Source: Actinomycetes bacterium
GTDB taxonomy: Bacteria; Actinomycetota; Acidimicrobiia; Acidimicrobiales; Palsa-688
DNA length: 58,690 bases
NCBI GenBank assembly: GCA_021838445.1
Contig: JAKCDU010000023.1
Span: 1 to 58,690, forward strand
Direction: 5' to 3'
Under the pieces are notes generated by a model that searched no databases, had not been told where the DNA came from, and saw only the letters and a list, made by a program, of their open reading frames with translations. The first letter of the stretch is position 1, and each line of letters opens with the position of its first letter. The position numbers and the translations under genes were made by a program. Below are positions 34,414-43,746 of this stretch, piece by piece.

Positions 34414-35391
34414 TCAGCACTGGCCGAAGGCCAGGACGGTGGTCGTCGTCCGGTCCCCCGGCGGGGTGGTGGGGCAGGTCGTCGAGGTGACGCCCGGCCC
34501 GAGGAGGGTGGTGGTGGTCGTGGGCGGCGGGGCGCACGAGGGAAGCTTCAGCGCCACCGGCGGATCGGAACCGGCCTGAGCGGCGAGAGGGTCGGAGCCG
34601 ACCGCGGTGCACTCGACCTCGAACACCGCCTGGCCGGCGGCGTCGGTGAGGAGGGGGTTGCCGTTGTTCACCTGCCAGCCCGATCCGTTGACGAGCAGGA
34701 CCGGGGCGTCGGCCACAGGGGTGGCGGCCAGGACCCCGTTGGCGTCGATGGACAGCTTGTTGACCTGCACGGCCAGGTTGGTCGGCTGCCCCACGGCCGG
34801 AGCGGCGGGAGCGAGGGAGGTCTGCAGCTGAAGGTCGGCGTAGGAAGCCACCTGCAGGGACACCGTCTGGGGCTGGCCGGCGACCACGAACACCGACACG
34901 GGGGTCTCCATGTCGAGGTCGGGGGCCAGCCAGGCCCGGATCCGGTACTGGCCCCCGAGAACGCCGCGGAAGGCCCAGGTACCGTCGGCCGCGGTCTGGG
35001 TGCGCACCGGGGCGGAGGCGTCGCCGACGAAACGGTCGGCCTCGACGGTGGCGCCGGCGACGGGACCCTGGGGTCCGGTCACCGTACCGTTGATCGACGC
35101 CGGTCCGGGCGACACCAGCGGAGCGGTGGTGGTGGTAACCCCGGCGACGGGGGTCTCGTTCTGCGCTGCCAGCCCGGGGGGCAGGGTCGGGGCCGGGTCC
35201 GGCAGCGAGGCACTGGTGAGAGGCGGAGGCGGGAAGGACAGGTTCTCGATCCCACCCGAGGAGCAACCGGCGGCCAGCACCGCCACGACCACGGCGAGTA
35301 CCGCGGCCCGGGGCCCGGCCAGTACCGCGGCCCGGGGCCCGTCGGCCCGGGGCCTTCCCCCCCGGGCGCTGTTGGCACGACCGCTTCTCAG
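34414..35391 (-). CDS. Putative lipoprotein with carboxypeptidase-regulatory-like domain; start uncertain
   Basis: Likely surface lipoprotein of about 325 residues. A basic N-region precedes a hydrophobic stretch ending in the lipobox VLAAGCSSGG. A beta-sandwich of the carboxypeptidase-regulatory type follows (INGTVTGPQGPVAGATVEA, DGTWAFRGVLGGQYRI), then a second beta region and a Pro/Thr tail with several TTTT runs. There is no ATG, GTG or TTG between the ygfZ stop and the hydrophobic core: the first usable codon is CTG at 35391, overlapping the ygfZ TGA (CTGA). Either CTG is used or the start lies inside ygfZ. The signal region contains a duplicated 8-residue unit. Confidence 0.6.
   Translation of the reverse strand: MRSGRANSARGGRPRADGPRAAVLAGPRAAVLAVVVAVLAAGCSSGGIENLSFPPPPLTSASLPDPAPTLPPGLAAQNETPVAGVTTTTAPLVSPGPASINGTVTGPQGPVAGATVEADRFVGDASAPVRTQTAADGTWAFRGVLGGQYRIRAWLAPDLDMETPVSVFVVAGQPQTVSLQVASYADLQLQTSLAPAAPAVGQPTNLAVQVNKLSIDANGVLAATPVADAPVLLVNGSGWQVNNGNPLLTDAAGQAVFEVECTAVGSDPLAAQAGSDPPVALKLPSCAPPPTTTTTLLGPGVTSTTCPTTPPGDRTTTTVLAFGQC
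35297..35341. repeat. 24-bp in-frame duplication in the lipoprotein signal region
   Basis: A 21-bp core beginning AGTACCGCGG and ending CGGGGCCCG occurs at 35297-35317 and again at 35321-35341, period 24 bp. In the lipoprotein frame it encodes GPRAAVLA twice, lengthening the N-region/hydrophobic segment by eight residues. Confidence 0.85.
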
Positions 35392-36302
35392 AACGGCAGC
35401 TCCCGCTGGGTCACCTCGATGCCCGACCCGGCGACGAGCAGCGTCTCGGATCCGTCTATACCCCGGCGTACGTAGCCGAGCGCCACCGATTCCCCGGCGG
35501 CCAAGGCGGCCACGCTGGTGATCACCCCGGCGGGACGACCGTCGACGGTCACCAGCTCGGAGCCGGCCCCCACTGAGTCCGCCGACCCGGACGCCGCAGC
35601 CGCCGGGGGGGCGGGGCCCGAGCCGGCGGCCAAGCGGAGCCGTCTCAGGCGGCGGGCCACGTTGGCGCCTCTGGAGTCGATCCGGGCGACCAGCTCCTGG
35701 CCGGTGTAGCACCCCTTGGTGAAACTCACGGTGAAGCCCACCAGCCCGGTCTCACCGGGGATGGTCCGCTCGTCGAGCTCCGACCCCATCCTCGGCAGGC
35801 CGGCCTCGATCCGAACCGCTTCGTACCCGGCGGGGTCGATCTCGGCCACCCCGGACGGGGCGGCCTCGCCGCCGAGCAGGTCCACGCCGGTCATCCCCGG
35901 CCAGGGCGGGGACACCCGGGCCAGGGCCGTCACCGACTCGGAGGGTTCCTCCCATCCAGGACCGCGCAGGCCGATCACCGCCATGTCGGTCAGGGTGAAC
36001 TCGACGCGGGTGCGCAGCTTGAAGCGGTCGAGGCGGGCCGTCACCCCCGGACCCCACCCGGCGTCGGTGTCGAGCAGCCACTCCTCGGCCGACAGGCGGG
36101 TGACCCGCAGCAGAGCGTCCACCTTGCCGTTGGGGGCGAGGAGCCACGACCACGCCGAGGCGCCGTCGGCGAAGGACCCGACGTCCTGGCTGAGCTGACC
36201 CTGCAGGTACGAGGTCGCCTCGGGACCCCGGCCGACGATCACGTCGCGGGCCAGGCGCAGCGCGTGGAGCGCTTCGGGAGGGGTGGCGGGGTGGTCAGAC
36301 AC
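35388..36302 (-). CDS. ygfZ: YgfZ-like folate-binding protein (GcvT family)
   Basis: Folate-dependent protein that assists iron-sulfur enzymes. From the GTG at 36302 it has 304 residues. The diagnostic motif KGCYTGQE is intact, with FTVSFTKG before and ELVARIDSRGANVARRLRRL after it. SYLQGQLSQDV and LLAPNGKVDALLRV are the usual N-terminal parts. A Gly/Ala/Pro-rich loop (AAGSGPAPPAAAASGSAD) interrupts the C-terminal barrel. It overlaps the trpE stop, so it is made as part of that unit; a GTG at 36311 is also possible. Confidence 0.88.
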   Translation of the reverse strand: MSDHPATPPEALHALRLARDVIVGRGPEATSYLQGQLSQDVGSFADGASAWSWLLAPNGKVDALLRVTRLSAEEWLLDTDAGWGPGVTARLDRFKLRTRVEFTLTDMAVIGLRGPGWEEPSESVTALARVSPPWPGMTGVDLLGGEAAPSGVAEIDPAGYEAVRIEAGLPRMGSELDERTIPGETGLVGFTVSFTKGCYTGQELVARIDSRGANVARRLRRLRLAAGSGPAPPAAAASGSADSVGAGSELVTVDGRPAGVITSVAALAAGESVALGYVRRGIDGSETLLVAGSGIEVTQRELPF

Positions 36303-37830
36303 GGGACGCACCCTGTCCCCGGGCGGCGGTGATCCGGCGGGCCCCGGGGACCGCGGCCAGCAGGGCGGCCGCCTTGTTGCGGCACTCGAGGTCCTCGTCG
36401 TCGGCGTCGCTGTCGGCGACTATGCCGGCACCGGCCTGCACGCTGGCCCGCCCGTCGGGACCGACCAGCATGGTGCGGATGGTGATGGCGGTGTCGAGGT
36501 TCCCCGAGAAATCGAAGTATCCGATGACGCCGGCGTAAGGCCCCCGCCGGGCCGGCTCGAGCTGGTCGACGATCTGCATGGCCCGGACTTTGGGCGCCCC
36601 CGACACGGTGCCCGCCGGGAGGGTGGCCCGCAGGACGTCTATGGGCCCCAGACCGGACCGGAGCCGGCCCGACACCTGCGACGTCAGGTGCATCACGTGA
36701 CTGTAGCGCTCCAGGGTCATCAGCTCATCCACCTGCTCCGACCCGTAGTCGACCACCCGCCCCACGTCGTTGCGGGCCAGGTCCACGAGCATCACGTGCT
36801 CGGCCCGCTCCTTGGGGTGCTCGGTCAGCTCCGCAGCGAGCCGGCGGTCGTGCTCGTCGGTCCGTCCCCGCCGGCGGGTCCCGGCTATGGGCCGCGAGAC
36901 CACCCGGCCGTCGAGCAACTGCACCATGGGCTCGGGCGACGAGCCGACCACGCACAGCTCGGGGTGGCGCAGGAAGTACATGTACGGGCTCGGGTTCACC
37001 TGGCGCAGGGACCGGTACAGGTCGAACGGGTCGGCTTCGAGGTCGAGGTCGAATCTCTGCGAGAGGACCACCTGGAATATGTCCCCGGCCAGGATGTGCT
37101 CCTTGGCCACCTCCACCGCAGCCCGGAACATCTCCGGGGTGGTGCGGCGGCGCACCTCCGGCAGCTCGTCCTCGCGCTCGGGAGGCACGACCAGGGGCTC
37201 GTCGACGGGGGTGGCACCCTCGGCGGCGAACTGGTCGAGGCGGGCCAGGGCCTGGTCGTAGAGCCCATCGAGAGCGGCGCGATCGGACTGGGCCGCCTCG
37301 GGCACCAGCACCGCCTCGATCAGCGTCACCCGCTGGCGCCAGTAGTCGTAGGCGGCCACCTGGCCCACCACCGACAGAACCGCGTCGGGGTAGCCGAGCT
37401 CGTCGGGGGGCAGGTCGGGGAGGCGCTCGATCTCGCGCACCACGTCGTATCCGAGGTAGCCGACCACTCCCCCGTAGAAGGGGGGGAGGGCGTCGATCAC
37501 CGGGGAACGGTAGACGTCGAGCAGGCCGGCGACGGCGGCCAGGACACCCCGATCGAGCGGCACGCCGGCCGGCACGGCCCCCTCCACCGATATGCGACGG
37601 CCGTGGGCGATGAGCGTCGCCGACGGGCGGCGCCCGACGAACGACCACCGACCCCAGCGCTCGGCGTGCTCCACCGACTCGAGCAGGAAGGCCCGCTCGG
37701 AGCGGTCACCGGCCAGGCGGGTGAAGGCGGCCACCGGCGTGGTCAGGTCGGCGAGCAGCTCGCGCCACACCGGCACCACGCTGTAGCGGGCGGCCAGAGA
37801 GGCGAACTCGTCGCGCGACAGCGAGGTCAA
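36295..37830 (-). CDS. trpE: Anthranilate synthase component I
   Basis: Makes anthranilate from chorismate with a glutaminase partner (TrpG, not in the window). 511 residues. The chorismate-binding core is clear: [75 protein letters not shown] and [10 protein letters not shown]. It starts with TTG at 37830, overlapping the hisI stop (TTGA). The feedback-site element LLESVEH (LLES motif) near residue 46 is present, so tryptophan inhibition is likely. Confidence 0.95.
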   Translation of the reverse strand: MTSLSRDEFASLAARYSVVPVWRELLADLTTPVAAFTRLAGDRSERAFLLESVEHAERWGRWSFVGRRPSATLIAHGRRISVEGAVPAGVPLDRGVLAAVAGLLDVYRSPVIDALPPFYGGVVGYLGYDVVREIERLPDLPPDELGYPDAVLSVVGQVAAYDYWRQRVTLIEAVLVPEAAQSDRAALDGLYDQALARLDQFAAEGATPVDEPLVVPPEREDELPEVRRRTTPEMFRAAVEVAKEHILAGDIFQVVLSQRFDLDLEADPFDLYRSLRQVNPSPYMYFLRHPELCVVGSSPEPMVQLLDGRVVSRPIAGTRRRGRTDEHDRRLAAELTEHPKERAEHVMLVDLARNDVGRVVDYGSEQVDELMTLERYSHVMHLTSQVSGRLRSGLGPIDVLRATLPAGTVSGAPKVRAMQIVDQLEPARRGPYAGVIGYFDFSGNLDTAITIRTMLVGPDGRASVQAGAGIVADSDADDEDLECRNKAAALLAAVPGARRITAARGQGASRV

Positions 37831-38219
37831 CGCGCAGCCGTCGAGTAGGTCGGTGCCGGGTCGGTCTCCGAGCCGAACGACCGGAAGAAACACGAGCGGT
37901 GGCCGGTGTGGCAGGCCCCTCCCCCCTCCTGCTCGACGAGGAACAGGAGGGTATCGCCGTCGCAGTCGTAGTAGGCGCCCTTCACCCATTGGCGCTCACC
38001 GGAGGTGTCACCTTTGCGCCAGCGCTCCTGACGGCTGCGGGACCAGAACACCGTACGGCCCGACTCGAGCGTCTCGGCCAGGGTCTCGGCGTTCATGTAC
38101 GCCATCATCAGCACCTGGCCGGAGCGGTGGTCCTGGACGATGGCGGGCACCAGCCCGGACGCGTCGTACTTGACGGCGTCGAGCTGTTCGGGCGAGGCGG
38201 CGATGGAGGGGGCCGGCAT
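37827..38219 (-). CDS. hisI: Phosphoribosyl-AMP cyclohydrolase
   Basis: Third step of histidine synthesis, opening the adenine ring of PR-AMP. 130 residues, cyclohydrolase only (no fused HisE). Metal-binding DCDGDTLLF and Cys-rich [14 protein letters not shown] are intact, with [14 protein letters not shown] and [15 protein letters not shown] upstream. Coupled to trpE by TTGA. A -10-like TACGAT stands 6 nt before the ATG, so it may have its own promoter. Confidence 0.95.
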   Translation of the reverse strand: MPAPSIAASPEQLDAVKYDASGLVPAIVQDHRSGQVLMMAYMNAETLAETLESGRTVFWSRSRQERWRKGDTSGERQWVKGAYYDCDGDTLLFLVEQEGGGACHTGHRSCFFRSFGSETDPAPTYSTAAR

Positions 38220-38225
38220 GCGCCC

Positions 38226-38231
38226 ATCGTA
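38226..38231 (-). promoter_or_regulatory. Candidate -10 (TACGAT) for hisI-trpE
   Basis: TACGAT is 6 nt before the hisI ATG on the minus strand, without a ribosome site. It could drive hisI, trpE, ygfZ and the lipoprotein gene. Confidence 0.45.
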
Positions 38232-38268
38232 GGGGCGTCCCCGGCCGGGCGGGCGGAGTTGAGGCCCC

Positions 38269-38592
38269 CTACAGGTACAGCCCGGTGCCCCCGGCGACCC
38301 GCTCGGAGGCGACGGCGTGGATGTCCCTCTCCCGCAGGATCAGGTAGTCCTCCCCCTGCACCTCGACCTCGTAGCGGTCCTCGGGGTTGAACAGGACCTG
38401 GTCGCCGGCCTTGACCGTCCGCACGTGGGGCCCGGTGGCCACCACTTCCGCCCACGCCAGGCGGCGCGCCACCTGGGCGGTGGCCGGGATGAGTATCCCG
38501 GCGCGCGACTTGCGCTCGCCCTCGCTGCGGGGGATCTGCACCAGAACCCGATCCGTGAGCATCTCGATGCCCTGCTTGGGCGAGCCGTCCAT
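38269..38592 (-). CDS. GroES/Cpn10-like co-chaperonin family protein
   Basis: Protein of 107 residues with the Cpn10 barrel pattern: [30 protein letters not shown] (first strands and mobile loop), then [22 protein letters not shown] and [14 protein letters not shown]. No groEL is next to it. The mobile loop ends AGILIP rather than the more usual GGIVLP, and an eleven-residue N-extension and a VAGGTGLYL tail are additional. It may be a diverged, stand-alone GroES-like protein rather than the main co-chaperonin. The ATG at 38592 is set by the adjacent -10. Confidence 0.82.
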   Translation of the reverse strand: MDGSPKQGIEMLTDRVLVQIPRSEGERKSRAGILIPATAQVARRLAWAEVVATGPHVRTVKAGDQVLFNPEDRYEVEVQGEDYLILRERDIHAVASERVAGGTGLYL

Positions 38593-38599
38593 TCGATAC

Positions 38600-38605
38600 A
38601 GGCTA
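38600..38605 (-). promoter_or_regulatory. Candidate -10 (TAGCCT) for the GroES-like gene
   Basis: TAGCCT lies 7 nt before the ATG at 38592; its first three bases are the hisF stop codon. A promoter at this spot would separate the GroES-like gene from the his operon. Confidence 0.45.
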
Positions 38606-39436
38606 GCTACGGTCGCGCCGCAGCGCGGCGCCGACCCCTCCGGAGGGCGCACCGGGCGCCGGGAGGGACGCCGCCGGGCGCACCACCACACCCGCCGCGC
38701 TCAGCACAGCCTTGGCCTCGGCGATGGTCGCCTCCCCGTAGTGGAAGATCGACGCCGCCAGCACAGCGTCGGCACCACCCTCCACGGCCCCCTCGACGAG
38801 GTGCTCCAACCGGCCCACCCCACCGCTGGCCACCACCGGGATCCCTACCGCGTCGACGACCCGGCGGGTCAGCTCCAGGTCGAATCCCTCCCTGGTCCCG
38901 TCGCGGTCCATGGAGTTCAGCACGATCTCGCCCGCCCCTCGCCCCTCGGCCTCGACGGCCCAGCGCAGGGCGTCGATGCCCGTCGGTGTGCGCCCCCCGT
39001 GGGTGAGCACCTCGAACCCGCTGCCCACGGCGGGGCTGCGGCGGACGTCCATGCCGAGCACCGCGCACTGCGCCCCGAAGGTGTCGGCCACCTCGTCGAT
39101 GAGCCCGGGACGCCCGACCGCCGCCGAGTTGACGCTCACCTTGTCGGCGCCGACACGAAGCAGCCGCCGGGCGTCGGCGAGGGTGCGCACCCCCCCGCCC
39201 ACCGTCAAGGGGATGAACACCTGCTCGGCGGTGCGGGCCACGACCTCGACCATCGTCTCCCGTCCGCCCGACGAGGCCGTGATGTCGTAGAACACGAGCT
39301 CGTCGGCCCCCTCGGCGTCGTAGCGGGCGGCCAGCTCGACGGGGTCCCCGGCGTCGCGGAGGTTCTCGAAGCGCACCCCTTTGACCACCCGGCCGGCGTC
39401 CACGTCGAGGCAGGGCACCACCCGCACCGACCTCAC
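38603..39436 (-). CDS. hisF: Imidazole glycerol phosphate synthase, cyclase subunit
   Basis: With HisH converts PRFAR and glutamine-derived ammonia to imidazole glycerol phosphate and AICAR. 277 residues. Catalytic Asp11 is in [14 protein letters not shown] and the second Asp in [30 protein letters not shown] and [13 protein letters not shown] are phosphate sites. About 20 extra residues at the C-terminus are Pro/Ala/Gly-rich. GTG start overlaps the hisA stop (GTGA). Confidence 0.96.
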   Translation of the reverse strand: MRSVRVVPCLDVDAGRVVKGVRFENLRDAGDPVELAARYDAEGADELVFYDITASSGGRETMVEVVARTAEQVFIPLTVGGGVRTLADARRLLRVGADKVSVNSAAVGRPGLIDEVADTFGAQCAVLGMDVRRSPAVGSGFEVLTHGGRTPTGIDALRWAVEAEGRGAGEIVLNSMDRDGTREGFDLELTRRVVDAVGIPVVASGGVGRLEHLVEGAVEGGADAVLAASIFHYGEATIAEAKAVLSAAGVVVRPAASLPAPGAPSGGVGAALRRDRS

Positions 39437-40158
39437 GCCAGCACCCCCAGGGCCTCGGCCACGTCGAGTCGCCCTTCGTAGATGGCCTTGCCGGCGATGA
39501 CCCCGGCCAGCCCGTCTATGGCCGCCAAGGCCCGGATGTCCTGCAGGGAGGCCACCCCGCCCGAGGCGATCACCGGCGCGCCGGTGAGCGACACGAGACG
39601 GTCCAGACCCTCCACATCCGGCCCGCTCAGGCGCCCGTCGCGGGAAATGTCAGTGACTATGACGGCAGTGGCGCCGGCGGCGACCACCTCGGGGACCAGC
39701 TCCTCCACCGAGCGGCCGCCGGCCTCGGTCCAACCCCGGAGACGGACCTCGCCGCCGCGGTGGTCCAGCCCGACGGCCACCTGGCCGGGCCACCGCCGGG
39801 CCAGTTCGCCGACGAGCCGGGGATTCTCCACCGCCGCCGTGCCGACCACCACCCGGGCCACGCCGGCCTCAATGAGGGCCGCGGCATCGTCGACCGTGCG
39901 CACCCCGCCCCCGGTCTGGACGGCCACCCCGAGCGGGGCCACTGCCGCCGCCAGCGCCGCCACCACCGGCCGGTTGACGGGGTCACCCGAGCGGGCCGCG
40001 TCGAGGTCGACGACGTGGATCCACCTGGCCCCGGCGGCGGCGAAGGAGCGGGCCACGCCGAGCGGATCGTCGCCGTAGACCGTCTCGCGCCCGAAATCGC
40101 CTTCGACCAGGCGGACGCACCTGCCGGCCCGCAGGTCGATGGCCGGGTAGAGGTCCAT
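39433..40158 (-). CDS. hisA: Phosphoribosylformimino-AICAR isomerase
   Basis: Amadori isomerase of the histidine pathway, 241 residues, TIM barrel. Catalytic Asp8 ([14 protein letters not shown]) and the second Asp in [14 protein letters not shown] are present, with [16 protein letters not shown]. In many actinobacteria this enzyme (PriA) also replaces TrpF; since trpF is encoded at 32871, dual function is not required here. TGATG overlap with hisH and GTGA with hisF. Confidence 0.95.
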   Translation of the reverse strand: MDLYPAIDLRAGRCVRLVEGDFGRETVYGDDPLGVARSFAAAGARWIHVVDLDAARSGDPVNRPVVAALAAAVAPLGVAVQTGGGVRTVDDAAALIEAGVARVVVGTAAVENPRLVGELARRWPGQVAVGLDHRGGEVRLRGWTEAGGRSVEELVPEVVAAGATAVIVTDISRDGRLSGPDVEGLDRLVSLTGAPVIASGGVASLQDIRALAAIDGLAGVIAGKAIYEGRLDVAEALGVLA

Positions 40159-40760
40159 CAGCGGCACGTCGCGGCGAAGTTGGCGAGCAACTGCAGTCCG
40201 ACGGGGCCGGACTTCTCGGGGTGGAACTGCGTCGCCCACATCCGATCGCGTCCCACGGCGGCGACGACGGGACCGCCGTAGTCGCAGGTCGCCACCACCT
40301 CGTCGCCGTCGGGGGCGGCGTAGGAGTGGACGAAATAGACCCACGGGTCGTCGCCCAGGCCGGCCAGCAGGGGGCAGTCGCGGCGGCGAGACAAAAGCGC
40401 GTTCCACTGCATCTGCGGGCGCTTGACCCCCTCGGGCAGCAGCCGCACCGTGCCGGCCAGGACACCCAGGCCGGAGACCCCCGGGGACTCTTCGGAGCCG
40501 TCGTAGAGCATCTGCATCCCGACGCATATCCCGAGAAACGGTTTGCCCGCGGCCACCGCGTCGAGCGCCACCCGGTCCAGGCCCGACCGCCGCAGGGCCT
40601 CCATGCAGCGCCCGAAGCTGCCGACGCCGGGCAGCACCACGCCCTCGGCGCGGGAGGCCACCTCGGGATCGTCGACCAGCGCGGCGTCGGCCCCGACCCG
40701 CTGCAGGGCCTTCTCGGCCGAGCGCAGGTTGCCGATCCCGTAGTCCAAGACGGCGATCAA
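40158..40760 (-). CDS. hisH: Imidazole glycerol phosphate synthase, glutaminase subunit
   Basis: Class I glutamine amidotransferase that feeds ammonia to HisF. 200 residues. Nucleophile Cys in FLGICVGMQML, His-x-Glu pair in QFHPEKSG, and oxyanion-region VLPGVGSFG. It starts with TTG at 40760, overlapping the hisB stop (TTGA); no other start fits the conserved N-terminus IAVLDYGIGNLRS. Confidence 0.95.
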   Translation of the reverse strand: MIAVLDYGIGNLRSAEKALQRVGADAALVDDPEVASRAEGVVLPGVGSFGRCMEALRRSGLDRVALDAVAAGKPFLGICVGMQMLYDGSEESPGVSGLGVLAGTVRLLPEGVKRPQMQWNALLSRRRDCPLLAGLGDDPWVYFVHSYAAPDGDEVVATCDYGGPVVAAVGRDRMWATQFHPEKSGPVGLQLLANFAATCR

Positions 40761-41356
40761 AGGGTCCCCTTGGTGGACGGCACCCCACCGCCCTCCACCC
40801 GTACCGCGTCGCGCAGCGACCGGGCCACCGCTTTGAACGACGCCTCGAGGATGTGGTGGGTGTTGCGCCCCGACAGCATCCGCACGTGCAGGGTGATGCC
40901 AGCGGCGGTGACCAGAGCTCTCCAGAACTCCTCGGCGAGCTGCGGATCGAACGGCGGCGAGCCGAGCGGTCGGGCCTCCCCGCCGGCCCCGGGGTCCACG
41001 GCGTAGACCAGGTACGGGCGGCCCGACAGGTCCAGTGCCACCGACACCAGGGCCTCGTCGAGGGGCAGGTCGATGGAGGCGAAGCGCCGGACGCCGGCCT
41101 TGTCGCCGAGCGCGTCCCTCAGGCACTCCCCGAGGGCGATGCCCACGTCCTCGACGGTGTGGTGGGCGTCCACGGCCAGATCTCCCTCGGCTCGCACTCT
41201 CAGGTCGAAACCGCCGTGCTTGCCGAGCTGGGACACCATGTGGTCGAAGAAGGGCAGCCCGGTCTCGACGGTGACCTCCCCGGAGCCGTCGAGGTCGATG
41301 GCGACGTCGATGGTGGTCTCCTTGGTGGTCCTGGACCGACTGGCGGTGCGCGTCAC
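40757..41356 (-). CDS. hisB: Imidazoleglycerol-phosphate dehydratase
   Basis: Manganese-dependent dehydratase, single-function form without the phosphatase domain; 199 residues. Metal-binding motifs AHHTVEDVGIALG and NTHHILEASFKAVAR are intact, with FFDHMVSQLGKHGGFD and the terminal PSTKGTL. GTG start at 41356 overlaps the hisC stop (GTGA). Confidence 0.96.
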   Translation of the reverse strand: MTRTASRSRTTKETTIDVAIDLDGSGEVTVETGLPFFDHMVSQLGKHGGFDLRVRAEGDLAVDAHHTVEDVGIALGECLRDALGDKAGVRRFASIDLPLDEALVSVALDLSGRPYLVYAVDPGAGGEARPLGSPPFDPQLAEEFWRALVTAAGITLHVRMLSGRNTHHILEASFKAVARSLRDAVRVEGGGVPSTKGTL

Positions 41357-42411
41357 ACGGCCTCCCTGAGCGCGTCGATGAAAGCGTCGTTCTCCTCGGG
41401 GGTGCCCACGGTGACCCTGAGGCACCCGGACAGCCCGGGCCAGCTGGAGGTGTCGCGGATGAGCACCCCCCTTTCGAGCAGGGCGGCCCAGACCTCCCCG
41501 CCCTTGCGGGACTCGGGCCGGAACAGGACGAAGTTGGACTGCGACGGCCACGCCGTCACCGCCATCGGGCCCATGGCCGCCAGGATGCGTTGGCGTTCAC
41601 GCACGATGAGCCCGACCCGCTCCTCCATCTCGCCGGTGAACTCGAGGGCGAGGCGGCCGGCCAGCTGTTTGAAAGCGTCGAGGTGGTAGGGCAGCGCCAC
41701 CCTTTCGAGGTTGGCCACGACCTCCGCCGGTCCCACGAGGTAGCCGAGACGGGCGGCGGCCATCGACCAGGTCTTGGAGAAGGTGCGGGTGACGACGAGG
41801 GGGCGGGTATCTTCGACCAGGCTCAGGGCCGACCAGTCGGCGAACTGACCGTAGGCCTCGTCCACGACCACCAAGCCGGGAGCCAGGTCGAGCACGGCGC
41901 GCACCGACGCCGGGTCCTCGGCCAGCCCGGTCGGGTTGTTCGGCGAGCAGAGGAAGGTGATCACCGGTTGGTGGGCGGCGACCACGTCGGCCACCTGGCC
42001 GAGATCCAGCGAGAAGTCGTCCCGGCGGCGACCCTGGACCACCCCGGTCACGGCCAGGTGGGCGATGTGGGCGTGCAGGGCGTAGGTCGGCTCGAAGGTG
42101 GCCACGCGGCGGCCCGGCCCGCCGTAGGCCAGGCACAGGCACTGCAGCACCTCGTTGGAACCGTTGGCGCAGAACACCTGCTCGACGCGCACCCCGTGGA
42201 ACGCGGCCAGGGCGGCGCGCAACTCTCCGGCCTGGCGGTCGGGGTAGCGGTTCCACTCGATGCTCCCCACCTCTTCGGCCAGCCGGGCGCTCCAGCCCGG
42301 CGGCGGGGGCAGCGGGGACTCGTTGGTGTTGAGCCGGACCGGCACGTCGACCTGCGGCGAGTGGTAGCCGTCCCGCAGACCGAGATCCGGGCGCGGCTCG
42401 GGAAGGGTCAC
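41353..42411 (-). CDS. hisC: Histidinol-phosphate aminotransferase
   Basis: PLP-dependent class II aminotransferase, 352 residues. The N-terminal LNTNESPLPPPP and GSNEVLQCLCLAYG are HisC-typical; PLP contacts are SPNNPTGLAEDP and VVDEAYGQF; the Schiff-base Lys is in TRTFSKTWSMAAARLGY. GTG start overlaps the hisD stop (GTGA). Confidence 0.95.
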   Translation of the reverse strand: MTLPEPRPDLGLRDGYHSPQVDVPVRLNTNESPLPPPPGWSARLAEEVGSIEWNRYPDRQAGELRAALAAFHGVRVEQVFCANGSNEVLQCLCLAYGGPGRRVATFEPTYALHAHIAHLAVTGVVQGRRRDDFSLDLGQVADVVAAHQPVITFLCSPNNPTGLAEDPASVRAVLDLAPGLVVVDEAYGQFADWSALSLVEDTRPLVVTRTFSKTWSMAAARLGYLVGPAEVVANLERVALPYHLDAFKQLAGRLALEFTGEMEERVGLIVRERQRILAAMGPMAVTAWPSQSNFVLFRPESRKGGEVWAALLERGVLIRDTSSWPGLSGCLRVTVGTPEENDAFIDALREAV

Positions 42412-43739
42412 CGGGAACGCCTCAAGCGGATGGAATCGGCGTGGGCGGCCAGGCCCTCGGCCACCGCCAGCGCTTCCACGACGGGAGCGAGGCGGTCGAA
42501 GCCGCTCGGCGAGATGTCCACCACGTGGATGTACTTGCAGAAGTCGTCGACCCGCAGGGCGCTGCCGAAGCGGGCCGAACGAGCCGTCGGCAGCACGTGG
42601 TTGGGACCGGCCGCGTAGTCACCGGCGCTGGCCGGGGCGAGCGGGCCGAGGAACACCGCTCCGGCGCTGCGGATGAGGGGCACCAGAGCCTCGGGCCGGT
42701 CGCACATGATCTCGAGGTGCTCGGCGGCGACGGCGTTGGCCACCGCCGCCGCGGCCTCGGGGCCGTCCACCAGCACCGTGTAGCCACCCCGGGCCAGGGT
42801 GGCCTCGATCTCCGCCCGCCGGGGCGAGACGGCCGTGATGCGGTCCACCTCGGCGGAGATGGCCTCGGCGGCGCTCTCCGACCAGGTGATCAGGTAGGCC
42901 AGCCCGTCCGGTCCGTGCTCGGCTTGGACGACCAGGTCGACGGCCGCGTAGGTCGGGTCGGTCGAAGCATCGGCGATGACCGCCACCTCGGACGGCCCGG
43001 TGAACGCCGACGGTACGCCGACCGCCCCCTCTCCGGCCACCAAACGCTCGGCGAGGGCGACGTAGCGGTTGCCGGGGCCGACGATCACGTCGACGGCGGG
43101 CACGGACTCGGTGCCGTAGGCCATGGCGGCCACCGCCTGGGCTCCCCCGACGCGGTACACGTCGTCAACTCCGGCTATGGCCGCGGCGGCCAGGACCGAC
43201 GCCGCGATGTGGCCATCGGGACCGGGCGGCGAGCAGACGGCGATGCTCGCCACCCCAGCGACCCGGGCCGGCACCGCGGTCATCAGCACCGTCGACGCGA
43301 GAGGGGCCCGGCCGCCGGGTACGTAGCAGCCGGCCCGGTCGACGGGGCGGCGCAGCTCCCTGATGACCACGCCGTCTCGCTCGTAGCGGGTGTCAGGGTG
43401 CACCTGGGTCCGGTGGTAGTCGGCGATGTTGGCGTGAGCCGCTTCGAGCGCCTGGCGCAACTGGGCGGGCACCGCGTCGAGGGAGGCCTCGATCTCGGCG
43501 CAGGGGACCCGGATGTCGTCGAGGAGGACCCCGTCGTAGCGCTGCGTGGCGGCCCGCAGGCCGGCGTCGCCGTCGCGGCGCACCTCGGCCAGGATGGACC
43601 TCACCGTGTCGGCCGCGGCCCGGTCATCGGCGATCTCGAGAGCGGGAAGCAGGGACCCGACAGGTGCCTGCACCCCGCGCAGGTCGAGACGGCGGAGTAG
43701 GCCGCCGGGCTGGCGCGCCGATTCGTCGGGGGGAGTCAT
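42408..43739 (-). CDS. hisD: Histidinol dehydrogenase
   Basis: Zinc enzyme for the last two oxidation steps of histidine synthesis; about 443 residues from the chosen ATG. Typical are YVPGGRAPLASTVLMTAVPARVAG, GVDDVYRVGGAQAVAAMAYGT, VDVIVGPGNRYV, VQAEHGPDGLAYLI and AAEHLEIM. Two starts are possible, 43739 and 43748. I prefer 43739 because a CATCAT hexamer lies 7 nt upstream. It heads hisD-C-B-H-A-F; hisG and hisE are not in the window. Confidence 0.95.
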   Translation of the reverse strand: MTPPDESARQPGGLLRRLDLRGVQAPVGSLLPALEIADDRAAADTVRSILAEVRRDGDAGLRAATQRYDGVLLDDIRVPCAEIEASLDAVPAQLRQALEAAHANIADYHRTQVHPDTRYERDGVVIRELRRPVDRAGCYVPGGRAPLASTVLMTAVPARVAGVASIAVCSPPGPDGHIAASVLAAAAIAGVDDVYRVGGAQAVAAMAYGTESVPAVDVIVGPGNRYVALAERLVAGEGAVGVPSAFTGPSEVAVIADASTDPTYAAVDLVVQAEHGPDGLAYLITWSESAAEAISAEVDRITAVSPRRAEIEATLARGGYTVLVDGPEAAAAVANAVAAEHLEIMCDRPEALVPLIRSAGAVFLGPLAPASAGDYAAGPNHVLPTARSARFGSALRVDDFCKYIHVVDISPSGFDRLAPVVEALAVAEGLAAHADSIRLRRSR

Positions 43740-43746
43740 GGGGTCC

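Noticed and set aside
39433-40158. HisA as bifunctional PriA
   Set aside because: A dedicated, intact trpF lies at 32871-33566, so I keep the single-function name; activity was not judged from residues.
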